Assembly (NCBI RefSeq): GCF_040115645.1 | Contig: NW_027096035.1 | Span: forward strand, 310,001-374,000 | From: Euwallacea fornicatus | Lineage: Eukaryota; Arthropoda; Insecta; Coleoptera; Curculionidae | Direction: 5' to 3' | DNA: 64,000 nucleotides | Shown here: one piece after another, positions 38,746 to 50,355 of the stretch | Position numbering within the stretch: the first letter of the stretch is position 1 | Layout of the letters: every line of letters begins with the position of its first letter | Made by a program: the position numbers and the translations under genes | Notes under the pieces: generated by a model | Database searches by the model: none | What the model saw: only the letters and a program-made list of their open reading frames with translations | What the model was told of the DNA's origin: nothing

Positions 38746-41560
38746 CCGAAGTTATCGAGCTTCAAAATTTGAAAAGTCACAAAAGTTGTGTGTTTGAGCA
38801 ATTAAAGTACTAGTTTTCTTGGAAATTTAACAAGATGCAATCATGATGTGTTGCGAAATCTTAAAGATCTCGTCGAGCTGATTAATTTGACACTTTGTTT
38901 AAGAAATTTGGTCGACAATTCCCGAAGTTATCGAGCTTCAAAGTTTGAAAAGTCACAAAAGTTATGTGTTTGAGCACTTAAAGTACTGTTTTTCTTGGAA
39001 ATCCAACAAGATGCAATCATGATGTGTTGTGACATCTTAAAGATCTCGTGGAGCTGATTAATTTGACACTTTTTTTAACAAATTTGTTCCTCATTTGCCG
39101 AAGTTATCGAGCTTCAAAATTTGAAAAGTCACAAAAGTTGTGTGTTTGAGCACTTAAAGTACTATTTTTCTTGGGTATCCAACAAGATGCAATAATGAAT
39201 TGTTGTGAGATCCTAAAAATCTCGTCGAGCTGATTAATTTGACACTTTGTTTAACAATCTTGGTCGACAATTCCCGAAGTTATCGAGCTTCAAAATTTGA
39301 AAAGACAAAAAGTTGTGTGTTTGTGCACTTAAAGTACTATTTTTCTTGGAAATTCAACAAGATGCAATCATGATGTGTTGTGACATCTTAAAGATCTCGT
39401 GGAGCTGATTAATTTGACACTTTGTTTAACAATCTTGGTCGACAATTCCCGAAGTTATCGAGCTTCAAAATTTGAAAAGACACAAAAGTTGTGTGTTTGA
39501 GCACTTAAAGTACTATTTTTCTTGGAAATTGAACAAGATGCAATCATGATGTGTTGTGAAATCTTAAAAATCTCGTCGAGCTGATTAATTTGACACTTTG
39601 TTTAACAAACTTGGTCGACAATTCCCGAAGTTATCGAGCTTCAAAATTTGAAAAGACACAAAAGTTGTGTGTTTGAGCACTTAAAGTACTATTTTTCTTG
39701 GAAATTGAACAAGATGCAATCATGATGTGTTGTGAAATCTTAAAAATCTCGTCGAGCTGATTAATTTGACACTTTGTTTAAGAAATTTGGTCCACAATTC
39801 CCGAAGTTATCGAGCTTCAAAATTTGAAAAGTCACAAAAGTTGTGTGTTTGAGCACTTAAAGTACTGTTTTTCTTGGAAATCCAACAAGATGCAATCATG
39901 ATGTGTTGTGACATCTTAAAGATCTCGTGGAGCTGATTAATTTGACACTTTGTTTAACAAATTTGGTCCTCATTTGCCGAAGTTATCGAGCTTCAAAATT
40001 TGAAAAGTCACAAAAGTTGTGTGTTTGAGCAATTAAAGTACTAGTTTTCTTGGAAATTTAACAAGATGCAATCATGATGTGTTGTGACATCTTAAAGATC
40101 TCGTGGAGCTGATTAATTTGACACTTTGTTTAACAAATTTGGTCCTCATTTGCCGAAGTTATCGAGCTTCAAAATTTGAAAAGTCACAAAAGTTGTGTGT
40201 TTGAGCAATTAAAGTACTAGTTTTCTTGGAAATTTAACAAGATGCAATCATGATGTGTTGCGAAATCTTAAAGATCTCGTCGAGCTGATTAATTTGACAC
40301 TTTGTTTAAGAAATTTGGTCCACAATTCCCGAAGTTATCGAGCTTCAAAATTTGAAAAGTCACAAAAGTTGTGTGTTTGAGCAATTAAAGTACTAGTTTT
40401 CTTGGAAATTTAACAAGATGCAATCATGATGTGTTGCGAAATCTTAAAGATCTCGTCGAGCTGATTAATTTGACACTTTGTTTAAGAAATTTGGTCGACA
40501 ATTCCCGAAGTTATCGAGCTTCAAAGTTTGAAAAGTCACAAAAGTTGTGTGTTTGAGCACTTAAAGTACTATTTTTCTTGGGTATCCAACAAGATGCAAT
40601 AATGAATTGTTGTGAGATCCTAAAAATCTCGTCGAGCTGATTAATTTGACACTTTGTTTAACAATCTTGGTCGACAATTCCCGAAGTTATCGAGCTTCAA
40701 AATTTGAAAAGACACAAAAGTTGTGTGTTTGAGCACTTAAAGTACTATTTTTCTTGGAAATTGAACAAGATGCAATCATGATGTGTTGTGAAATCTTAAA
40801 AATCTCGTCGAGCTGATTAATTTGACACTTTGTTTAACAAACTTGGTCGACAATTCCCGAAGTTATCGAGCTTCAAAATTTGAAAAGACACAAAAGTTGT
40901 GTGTTTGAGCACTTAAAGTACTATTTTTCATGGAAATTCAACAAGATGCAATCATGATGTGTTGTGACATCTTGAAGATCTCGTCGAGCTGATTAATTTG
41001 ACACTTTGTTTAAGAAAATTGGTCGACAATTCCCGAAGTTATCGAGCTTCAAAATTTGAAAAGTCACAAAAGTTATGTGTTTGAGCACTTAAAGTACTGT
41101 TTTTCTTGGAAATCCAACAAGATGCAATCATGATGTGTTGTGACATCTTGAAGATCTCGTCGAGCTGATTAATTTGACACTTTTTTTAACAAATTTGGTC
41201 CTCATTTGCCGAAGTTATCGAGCTTCAAAATTTGAAAAGTCACAAAAGTTGTGTGTTTGAGCACTTAAAGTACTATTTTTCTTGGATATCCAACAAGATG
41301 CAATAATGAATTGTTGTGAGATCCTAAAAATCTCGTCGAGCTGATTAATTTGACACTTTGTTTAACAATCTTGGTCGACAATTCCCGAAGTTATCGAACT
41401 TCAAAATTTGAAAAGACACAAAAGTTGTGTGTTTGAGCACTTAAAGTACTATTTTTCTTGGAAATTGAACAAGATGCAATCATGATGTGTTGTGAAATCT
41501 TAAAAATCTCGTCGAGCTGATTAATTTGACACTTTGTTTAAGAAATTTGGTCCACAATTC
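38746..41560 (+). repeat. 2,815-bp tandem duplication, unit 1
   Basis: Sixteen monomers (16 x 176 minus 1) repeat immediately at 41,561. TTGGGTATCC pairs at 39,175/41,990 and 40,582/43,397, and the rare AAATTTGTTCCTC pairs at about 39,080/41,895. Upstream of 38,746 the contexts differ (GCTTAACAAATTTGG against GTTTAAGAAATTTGG). This is an exact head-to-tail pair. Confidence 0.88.
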
Positions 41561-41627
41561 CCGAAGTTATCGAGCTTCAAAATTTGAAAAGTCACAAAAG
41601 TTGTGTGTTTGAGCAATTAAAGTACTA
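39198..41627 (+). repeat. ~2.4-kb four-copy higher-order block, copy 3
   Basis: This copy is embedded in the first unit of the 2,815-bp tandem pair. It runs on into a TAGTTTTC monomer where copies 2 and 4 have TATTTTTC, so its right end marks a junction. Confidence 0.78.
41383..41399 (-). other. CENP-B-box-like site, TATCGAAC allele
   Basis: Third copy of the 8-of-9 form, inside unit 1 of the 2,815-bp tandem pair. Confidence 0.33.
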
Positions 41628-44375
41628 GTTTTCTTGGAAATTTAACAAGATGCAATCATGATGTGTTGCGAAATCTTAAAGATCTCGTCGAGCTGATTAA
41701 TTTGACACTTTGTTTAAGAAATTTGGTCGACAATTCCCGAAGTTATCGAGCTTCAAAGTTTGAAAAGTCACAAAAGTTATGTGTTTGAGCACTTAAAGTA
41801 CTGTTTTTCTTGGAAATCCAACAAGATGCAATCATGATGTGTTGTGACATCTTAAAGATCTCGTGGAGCTGATTAATTTGACACTTTTTTTAACAAATTT
41901 GTTCCTCATTTGCCGAAGTTATCGAGCTTCAAAATTTGAAAAGTCACAAAAGTTGTGTGTTTGAGCACTTAAAGTACTATTTTTCTTGGGTATCCAACAA
42001 GATGCAATAATGAATTGTTGTGAGATCCTAAAAATCTCGTCGAGCTGATTAATTTGACACTTTGTTTAACAATCTTGGTCGACAATTCCCGAAGTTATCG
42101 AGCTTCAAAATTTGAAAAGACAAAAAGTTGTGTGTTTGTGCACTTAAAGTACTATTTTTCTTGGAAATTCAACAAGATGCAATCATGATGTGTTGTGACA
42201 TCTTAAAGATCTCGTGGAGCTGATTAATTTGACACTTTGTTTAACAATCTTGGTCGACAATTCCCGAAGTTATCGAGCTTCAAAATTTGAAAAGACACAA
42301 AAGTTGTGTGTTTGAGCACTTAAAGTACTATTTTTCTTGGAAATTGAACAAGATGCAATCATGATGTGTTGTGAAATCTTAAAAATCTCGTCGAGCTGAT
42401 TAATTTGACACTTTGTTTAACAAACTTGGTCGACAATTCCCGAAGTTATCGAGCTTCAAAATTTGAAAAGACACAAAAGTTGTGTGTTTGAGCACTTAAA
42501 GTACTATTTTTCTTGGAAATTGAACAAGATGCAATCATGATGTGTTGTGAAATCTTAAAAATCTCGTCGAGCTGATTAATTTGACACTTTGTTTAAGAAA
42601 TTTGGTCCACAATTCCCGAAGTTATCGAGCTTCAAAATTTGAAAAGTCACAAAAGTTGTGTGTTTGAGCACTTAAAGTACTGTTTTTCTTGGAAATCCAA
42701 CAAGATGCAATCATGATGTGTTGTGACATCTTAAAGATCTCGTGGAGCTGATTAATTTGACACTTTGTTTAACAAATTTGGTCCTCATTTGCCGAAGTTA
42801 TCGAGCTTCAAAATTTGAAAAGTCACAAAAGTTGTGTGTTTGAGCAATTAAAGTACTAGTTTTCTTGGAAATTTAACAAGATGCAATCATGATGTGTTGT
42901 GACATCTTAAAGATCTCGTGGAGCTGATTAATTTGACACTTTGTTTAACAAATTTGGTCCTCATTTGCCGAAGTTATCGAGCTTCAAAATTTGAAAAGTC
43001 ACAAAAGTTGTGTGTTTGAGCAATTAAAGTACTAGTTTTCTTGGAAATTTAACAAGATGCAATCATGATGTGTTGCGAAATCTTAAAGATCTCGTCGAGC
43101 TGATTAATTTGACACTTTGTTTAAGAAATTTGGTCCACAATTCCCGAAGTTATCGAGCTTCAAAATTTGAAAAGTCACAAAAGTTGTGTGTTTGAGCAAT
43201 TAAAGTACTAGTTTTCTTGGAAATTTAACAAGATGCAATCATGATGTGTTGCGAAATCTTAAAGATCTCGTCGAGCTGATTAATTTGACACTTTGTTTAA
43301 GAAATTTGGTCGACAATTCCCGAAGTTATCGAGCTTCAAAGTTTGAAAAGTCACAAAAGTTGTGTGTTTGAGCACTTAAAGTACTATTTTTCTTGGGTAT
43401 CCAACAAGATGCAATAATGAATTGTTGTGAGATCCTAAAAATCTCGTCGAGCTGATTAATTTGACACTTTGTTTAACAATCTTGGTCGACAATTCCCGAA
43501 GTTATCGAGCTTCAAAATTTGAAAAGACACAAAAGTTGTGTGTTTGAGCACTTAAAGTACTATTTTTCTTGGAAATTGAACAAGATGCAATCATGATGTG
43601 TTGTGAAATCTTAAAAATCTCGTCGAGCTGATTAATTTGACACTTTGTTTAACAAACTTGGTCGACAATTCCCGAAGTTATCGAGCTTCAAAATTTGAAA
43701 AGACACAAAAGTTGTGTGTTTGAGCACTTAAAGTACTATTTTTCATGGAAATTCAACAAGATGCAATCATGATGTGTTGTGACATCTTGAAGATCTCGTC
43801 GAGCTGATTAATTTGACACTTTGTTTAAGAAAATTGGTCGACAATTCCCGAAGTTATCGAGCTTCAAAATTTGAAAAGTCACAAAAGTTATGTGTTTGAG
43901 CACTTAAAGTACTGTTTTTCTTGGAAATCCAACAAGATGCAATCATGATGTGTTGTGACATCTTGAAGATCTCGTCGAGCTGATTAATTTGACACTTTTT
44001 TTAACAAATTTGGTCCTCATTTGCCGAAGTTATCGAGCTTCAAAATTTGAAAAGTCACAAAAGTTGTGTGTTTGAGCACATAAAGTACTATTTTTCTTGG
44101 ATATCCAACAAGATGCAATAATGAATTGTTGTGAGATCCTAAAAATCTCGTCGAGCTGATTAATTTGACACTTTGTTTAACAATCTTGGTCGACAATTCC
44201 CGAAGTTATCGAACTTCAAAATTTGAAAAGACACAAAAGTTGTGTGTTTGAGCACTTAAAGTACTATTTTTCTTGGAAATTGAACAAGATGCAATCATGA
44301 TGTGTTGTGAAATCTTAAAAATCTCGTCGAGCTGATTAATTTGACACTTTGTTTAAGAAATTTGGTCCACAATTC
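41561..44375 (+). repeat. 2,815-bp tandem duplication, unit 2
   Basis: This is the direct continuation of unit 1. The match carries 67 bases past the unit end to about 44,442, where TAGTTTTC in unit 2's own start is replaced by TATTTTTC. Only GCACTT to GCACAT near 44,078 was noticed as a difference. Confidence 0.88.
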
Positions 44376-44442
44376 CCGAAGTTATCGAGCTTCAAAATTT
44401 GAAAAGTCACAAAAGTTGTGTGTTTGAGCAATTAAAGTACTA
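42013..44442 (+). repeat. ~2.4-kb four-copy higher-order block, copy 4
   Basis: This copy is embedded in the second unit of the 2,815-bp tandem pair. A private change, GCACATAAAG near 44,078, replaces the GCACTTAAAG of the other copies. GCACAT is otherwise typical of zone I, so it is either a recurrent mutation or a short conversion tract. Confidence 0.78.
44198..44214 (-). other. CENP-B-box-like site, TATCGAAC allele
   Basis: Fourth copy, 2,815 bp after the third, inside unit 2 of that tandem pair. Confidence 0.33.
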
Positions 44443-45956
44443 TTTTTCTTGGAAATTCGACAAGATGCAATCATGATGTGTTGGGAAATCTTAAAGATCT
44501 CGTCGAGCTGATTAATTTGACACTTTGTTTAAGAAATTTGGTCGACAATTCCCGAAGTTATCGAGCTTCAAAGTTTGAAAAGTCACAAAAGTTATGTGTT
44601 TGAGCACTTAAAGTACTGTTTTTCTTGGAAATCCAACAAGATGCAATCATGATGTGTTGTGACATCTTAAAGATCTCGTGGAGCTGATTAATTTGACACT
44701 TTTTTTAACAAATTTGGTCCTCATTTGCCGAAGTTATCGAGCTTCAAAATTTGAAAAGTCACAAAAGTTGTGTGTTTGAGCACTTAAAGTACTATTTTTC
44801 TTGGAAATTTAACAAGATGCAATCATGATGTGTTGTGAAATCTTAAAGATCTCGTCGAGCTGATTAATTTGACACTTTGTTTAAGAAATTTGGTCCACAA
44901 TTCCCGAAGTTATCGAGCTTCAAAATTTGAAAAGTCACAAAAGTTGTGTGTTTGAGCAATTAAAGTACTAGTTTTCTTGGAAATTTAACAAGATGCAATC
45001 ATGATGTGTTGCGAAATCTTAAAGATCTCGTCGAGCTGATTAATTTGACACTTTGTTTAAGAAATTTGGTCGACAATTCCCGAAGTTATCGAGCTTCAAA
45101 GTTTGAAAAGTCACAAAAGTTATGTGTTTGAGCACTTAAAGTACTGTTTTTCTTGGAAATCCAACAAGATGCAATCATGATGTGTTGTGACATCTTAAAG
45201 ATCTCGTGGAGCTGATTAATTTGACACTTTGTTTAACAATCTTGGTCGACAATTCCCGAAGTTATCGAGCTTCAAAATTTGAAAAGACAAAAAGTTGTGT
45301 GTTTGTGCACTTAAAGTACTATTTTTCTTGGAAATTTAACAAGATGCAATCATGATGTGTTGTGAAATCTTAAAGATCTCGTCGAGCTGATTAATTTGAC
45401 ACTTTGTTTAAGAAATTTGGTCCACAATTCCCGAAGTTATCGAGCTTCAAAATTTGAAGTCACAAAAGTTGTGTGTTTGAGCAATTAAAATACTATTTTT
45501 CTTGGATATCCAACAAGATGCAATAACGAATTGTTGTGAGATCCTAAAAATCTCGTCGAGCTGATTAATTTGACACTTTGTTTAACAATCTTGGTCGACA
45601 ATTCCCGAAGTTATCGAGCTTCAAAATTTGAAAAGACAAAAAGTTGTGTGTTTGTGCACTTAAAGTACTATTTTTCTTGGAAATTCAACAAGATGCAATC
45701 ATGATGTGTTGTGACATCTTAAAGATCTCGTGGAGCTGATTAATTTGACACTTTGTTTAACAAATTTGGTCCTCATTTGCCGAAGTTATCGAGCTTCAAA
45801 GTTTGAAAAGTCACAAAAGTTGTGTGTTTGAGCAATTAAAGTACTAGTTTTCTTGGAAATTTAACAAGATGCAATCATGATGTGTTGTGAAATCTTAAAG
45901 ATCTCGTCGAGCTGATTAATTTGACACTTTGTTTAAGAAATTTGGTCCACAATTCC

Positions 45957-46898
45957 CGAAGTTATCGAGCTTCAAAATTTGAAAAGTCACAAAAGTTGTG
46001 TGTTTGAGCAATTAAAGTACTAGTTTTCTTGGAAATTTAACAAGATGCAATCATGATGTGTTGCGAAATCTTAAAGATCTCGTCGAGCTGATTAATTTGA
46101 CACTTTGTTTAAGAAATTTGGTCGACAATTCCCGAAGTTATCGAGCTTCAAAGTTTGAAAAGTCACAAAAGTTATGTGTTTGAGCACTTAAAGTACTGTT
46201 TTTCTTGGAAATCCAACAAGATGCAATCATGATGTGTTGTGACATCTTAAAGATCTCGTGGAGCTGATTAATTTGACACTTTTTTTAACAAATTTGGTCC
46301 TCATTTGCCGAAGTTATCGAGCTTCAAAATTTGAAAAGTCACAAAAGTTGTGTGTTTGAGCACTTAAAGTACTGTTTTTCTTGGAAATCCAACAAGATGC
46401 AATCATGATGTGTTGTGACATCTTAAAGATCTCGTGGAGCTGATTAATTTGACACTTTGCTTAACAAATTTGGTCCTCATTTGCCGAAGTTATCGAGCTT
46501 CAAAATTTGAAAAGTCACAAAAGTTGTGTGTTTGAGCAATTAAAGTACTAGTTTTCTTGGAAATTTAACAAGATGCAATCATGATGTGTTGCGAAATCTT
46601 AAAGATCTCGTCGAGCTGATTAATTTGACACTTTGTTTAAGAAATTTGGTCGACAATTCCCGAAGTTATCGAGCTTCAAAGTTTGAAAAGTCACAAAAGT
46701 TATGTGTTTGAGCACTTAAAGTACTGTTTTTCTTGGAAATCCAACAAGATGCAATCATGATGTGTTGTGACATCTTAAAGATCTCGTGGAGCTGATTAAT
46801 TTGACACTTTTTTTAACAAATTTGGTCCTCATTTGCCGAAGTTATCGAGCTTCAAAATTTGAAAAGTCACAAAAGTTGTGTGTTTGAGCACTTAAAGT
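45957..46898 (+). repeat. 528-bp trimer repeat, about 1.8 units
   Basis: A three-monomer unit repeats at 528 bp: a TAGTTTTC/TTTAAC copy, a TTGCGAAATC copy with AAAGTTTGAA and GTTATGTG, and a GACATC copy with CACTTTTTTTAAC. The second unit is cut by a TTGGGTATCC monomer at about 46,900. The same arrangement lies at about 38,219-39,160 as part of the 7,738-bp match. Confidence 0.75.
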
Positions 46899-47094
46899 AC
46901 TATTTTTCTTGGGTATCCAACAAGATGCAATAATGAATTGTTGTGAGATCCTAAAAATCTCGTCGAGCTGATTACTTTGACACTTTGTTTAACAATCTTG
47001 GTCGACAATTCCCGAAGTTATCGAGCTTCAAAATTTGAAAAGACACAAAAGTTGTGTGTTTGAGCACTTAAAGTACTATTTTTCTTGGAAATTG

Positions 47095-48168
47095 AACAAG
47101 ATGCAATCATGATGTGTTGTGACATCTTAAAGATCTCGTGGAGCTGATTAATTTGACACTTTTTTTAACAAATTTGGTCCTCATTTGCCGAAGTTATCGA
47201 GCTTCAAAATTTGAAAAGTCACAAAAGTTGTGTGTTTGAGCACTTAAAGTACTGTTTTTCTTGGAAATCCAACAAGATGCAATCATGATGTGTTGTGACA
47301 TCTTAAAGATCTCGTGGAGCTGATTAATTTGACACTTTGCTTAACAAATTTGGTCCTCATTTGCCGAAGTTATCGAGCTTCAAAATTTGAAAAGTCACAA
47401 AAGTTGTGTGTTTGAGCAATTAAAGTACTAGTTTTCTTGGAAATTTAACAAGATGCAATCATGATGTGTTGCGAAATCTTAAAGATCTCGTCGAGCTGAT
47501 TAATTTGACACTTTGTTTAAGAAATTTGGTCGACAATTCCCGAAGTTATCGAGCTTCAAAGTTTGAAAAGTCACAAAAGTTATGTGTTTGAGCACTTAAA
47601 GTACTGTTTTTCTTGGAAATCCAACAAGATGCAATCATGATGTGTTGTGACATCTTAAAGATCTCGTGGAGCTGATTAATTTGACACTTTTTTTAACAAA
47701 TTTGGTCCTCATTTGCCGAAGTTATCGAGCTTCAAAATTTGAAAAGTCACAAAAGTTGTGTGTTTGAGCACTTAAAGTACTGTTTTTCTTGGAAATCCAA
47801 CAAGATGCAATCATGATGTGTTGTGACATCTTAAAGATCTCGTGGAGCTGATTAATTTGACACTTTGCTTAACAAATTTGGTCCTCATTTGCCGAAGTTA
47901 TCGAGCTTCAAAATTTGAAAAGTCACAAAAGTTGTGTGTTTGAGCAATTAAAGTACTAGTTTTCTTGGAAATTTAACAAGATGCAATCATGATGTGTTGC
48001 GAAATCTTAAAGATCTCGTCGAGCTGATTAATTTGACACTTTGTTTAAGAAATTTGGTCGACAATTCCCGAAGTTATCGAGCTTCAAAGTTTGAAAAGTC
48101 ACAAAAGTTATGTGTTTGAGCACTTAAAGTACTGTTTTTCTTGGAAATCCAACAAGATGCAATCATGA
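47095..48168 (+). repeat. 528-bp trimer, two complete tandem units
   Basis: Units are 47,095-47,622 and 47,623-48,150, and the match continues to 48,168. TTTGCTTAAC lies at 47,339 and 47,867. The unit composition equals that at 45,957-46,898. This is the cleanest short higher-order repeat in the window, and it marks a switch from the dimer rhythm of zone I to a trimer rhythm. Confidence 0.87.
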
Positions 48169-48326
48169 ATTGTTGTGAGATCCTAAAAATCTCGTCGAGC
48201 TGATTAATTTGACACTTTGTTTAACAATCTTGGTCGACAATTCCCGAAGTTATCGAACTTCAAAATTTGAAAAGACACAAAAGTTGTGTGTTTGAGCACT
48301 TAAAATACTATTTTTCTTGGAAATTG
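48151..48326 (+). repeat. Chimeric monomer at 48,159-48,170
   Basis: Upstream sequence is the TGTTTTTC / GGAAATCCAAC type, and the bases read GCAATCATG and then switch straight into AATTGTTGTGAGATCC. All other GAGATCC copies are preceded by GATATCC or GGTATCC and GCAATAATG or GCAATAACG. The junction therefore joins two haplotypes within about 10 bases, as expected of an unequal crossover at a shared register. Confidence 0.75.
48242..48258 (-). other. CENP-B-box-like site, TATCGAAC allele
   Basis: Fifth copy, in the monomer that follows the chimeric junction at about 48,165. Confidence 0.33.
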
Positions 48327-48593
48327 AACAAGATGCAATCATGATGTGTTGTGAAATCTTAAAAATCTCGTCGAGCTGATTAATTTGACACTTTGTTTAA
48401 GAAATTTGGTCCACAATTCCCGAAGTTATCGAGCTTCAAAATTTGAAAAGTCACAAAAGTTGTGTGTTTGAGCACTTAAAGTACTATTTTTCTTGGATAT
48501 CCAACAAGATGCAATAATGAATTGTTGTGAGATCCTAAAAATCTCGTCGAGCTGATTAATTTGACACTTTGTTTAACAATCTTGGTCGACAAT

Positions 48594-48610
48594 TCCCGAA
48601 GTTATCGAAC
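48594..48610 (-). other. CENP-B-box-like site, TATCGAAC allele
   Basis: Sixth copy, 352 bp after the fifth, produced by the local dimer duplication. Confidence 0.33.
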
Positions 48611-50355
48611 TTCAAAATTTGAAAAGACACAAAAGTTGTGTGTTTGAGCACTTAAAATACTATTTTTCTTGGAAATTGAACAAGATGCAATCATGATGTG
48701 TTGTGAAATCTTAAAAATCTCGTCGAGCTGATTAATTTGACACTTTGTTTAAGAAATTTGGTCCACAATTCCCGAAGTTATCGAGCTTCAAAATTTGAAA
48801 AGTCACAAAAGTTGTGTGTTTGAGCAATTAAAGTACTATTTTTCTTGGAAATTCGACAAGATGCAATCATGATGTGTTGGGAAATCTTAAAGATCTCGTC
48901 GAGCTGATTAATTTGACACTTTGTTTAAGAAATTTGGTCGACAATTCCCGAAGTTATCGAGCTTCAAAGTTTGAAAAGTCACAAAAGTTATGTGTTTGAG
49001 CACTTAAAGTACTGTTTTTCTTGGAAATCCAACAAGATGCAATCATGATGTGTTGTGACATCTTAAAGATCTCGTGGAGCTGATTAATTTGACACTTTGT
49101 TTAACAAATTTGGTCCTCATTTGCCGAAGTTATCGAGCTTCAAAATTTGAAAAGTCACAAAAGTTGTGTGTTTGAGCAATTAAAGTACTAGTTTTCTTGG
49201 AAATTTAACAAGATGCAATCATGATGTGTTGCGAAATCTTAAAGATCTCGTCGAGCTGATTAATTTGACACTTTGTTTAAGAAATTTGGTCGACAATTCC
49301 CGAAGTTATCGAGCTTCAAAGTTTGAAAAGTCACAAAAGTTATGTGTTTGAGCACTTAAAGTACTGTTTTTCTTGGAAATCCAACAAGATGCAATCATGA
49401 TGTGTTGTGACATCTTAAAGATCTCGTGGAGCTGATTAATTTGACACTTTTTTTAACAAATTTGGTCCTCATTTGCCGAAGTTATCGAGCTTCAAAATTT
49501 GAAAAGTCACAAAAGTTGTGTGTTTGAGCACTTAAAGTACTATTTTTCTTGGGTATCCAACAAGATGCAATAATGAATTGTTGTGAGATCCTAAAAATCT
49601 CGTCGAGCTGATTAATTTGACACTTTGTTTAACAATCTTGGTCGACAATTCCCGAAGTTATCGAGCTTCAAAATTTGAAAAGACACAAAAGTTGTGTGTT
49701 TGAGCACTTAAAGTACTATTTTTCTTGGAAATTGAACAAGATGCAATCATGATGTGTTGTGAAATCTTAAAAATCTCGTCGAGCTGATTAATTTGACACT
49801 TTGTTTAACAAACTTGGTCGACAATTCCCGAAGTTATCGAGCTTCAAAATTTGAAAAGTCACAAAAGTTGTGTGTTTGAGCAATTAAAGTACTATTTTTC
49901 TTGGAAATTCGACAAGATGCAATCATGATGTGTTGGGAAATCTTAAAGATCTCGTCGAGCTGATTAATTTGACACTTTGTTTAAGAAATTTGGTCCACAA
50001 TTCCCGAAGTTATCGAGCTTCAAAATTTGAAAAATCACAAAAGTTGTGTGTATGAGCACTTAAAGTACTGTTTTTCTTGGAAATCCAACAAGATGCAATC
50101 ATGATGTGTTGTGAAATCTTAAAGATCTCGTCGAGCTGATTAATTTGACACTTTGTTTAAGAAATTTGGTCGACAATTCCCGAAGTTATCGAGCTTCAAA
50201 ATTTGAAAAGTCACAAAAGTTATGTGTTTGAGCACTTAAAGTACTGTTTTTCTTGGAAATCCAACAAGATGCAATCATGATCTGTTGTGAAATCTTAAAG
50301 ATCTCGTCGAGCTGATTAATTTGACACTTTGTTTAAGAAATTTGGTCCACAATTC

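Larger units (their letters stand above)
34275..39219 (+). repeat. 7,738-bp-offset duplication, copy 1
   Basis: This block of about 4.9 kb matches 42,013-46,957. Landmarks are TTGGGAAATC (36,747/44,485), TTTGCTTAAC (38,721/46,459) and TTGGGTATCC (39,175/46,913). One monomer near 37,030-37,180 differs as a tract (TGTTTTTC, CCAAC, GACATC, CGTGG here; TATTTTTC, TTTAAC, GAAATC, CGTCG there), which looks like gene conversion. TTTGCTCGAC near 37,329 is a private change. Confidence 0.8.
42013..46957 (+). repeat. 7,738-bp-offset duplication, copy 2
   Basis: This is the partner of 34,275-39,219. It ends near 46,970, where GATTACTTTGAC and GACACAAAAG differ from GATTAATTTGAC and GACAAAAAG in copy 1. 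Confidence 0.8.
48167..48825 (+). repeat. 352-bp dimer duplication with TATCGAAC allele
   Basis: The GAATTGTTGTGAGATCC marker lies at 48,167 and 48,519, and TATCGAAC at 48,254 and 48,606, each 352 bp apart. Both copies also share GCACTTAAAATAC. The second copy diverges near 48,826, where GCAATT replaces GCACTT. Confidence 0.8.
22081..50355 (+). repeat. Zone II: domain with new alleles and trimer patterns
   Basis: New alleles enter stepwise: GACAAAAAGTTG (about 22,100), GACATCTTGAAG (about 22,530), the GAATTGTTGTGAGATCC monomer (23,391), TAGTTTTC (about 26,168), GGAAATTGAAC (about 29,510) and TTGGGTATCC (about 30,568). GGATATCC creates an EcoRV site that marks the GAGATCC class. Large duplicated blocks (2,456, 5,089, 2,815 and 7,738 bp offsets) and a three-monomer 528-bp pattern dominate. 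The order of first appearance suggests the zone grew by successive amplification, but direction cannot be proved from one window. Confidence 0.8.
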
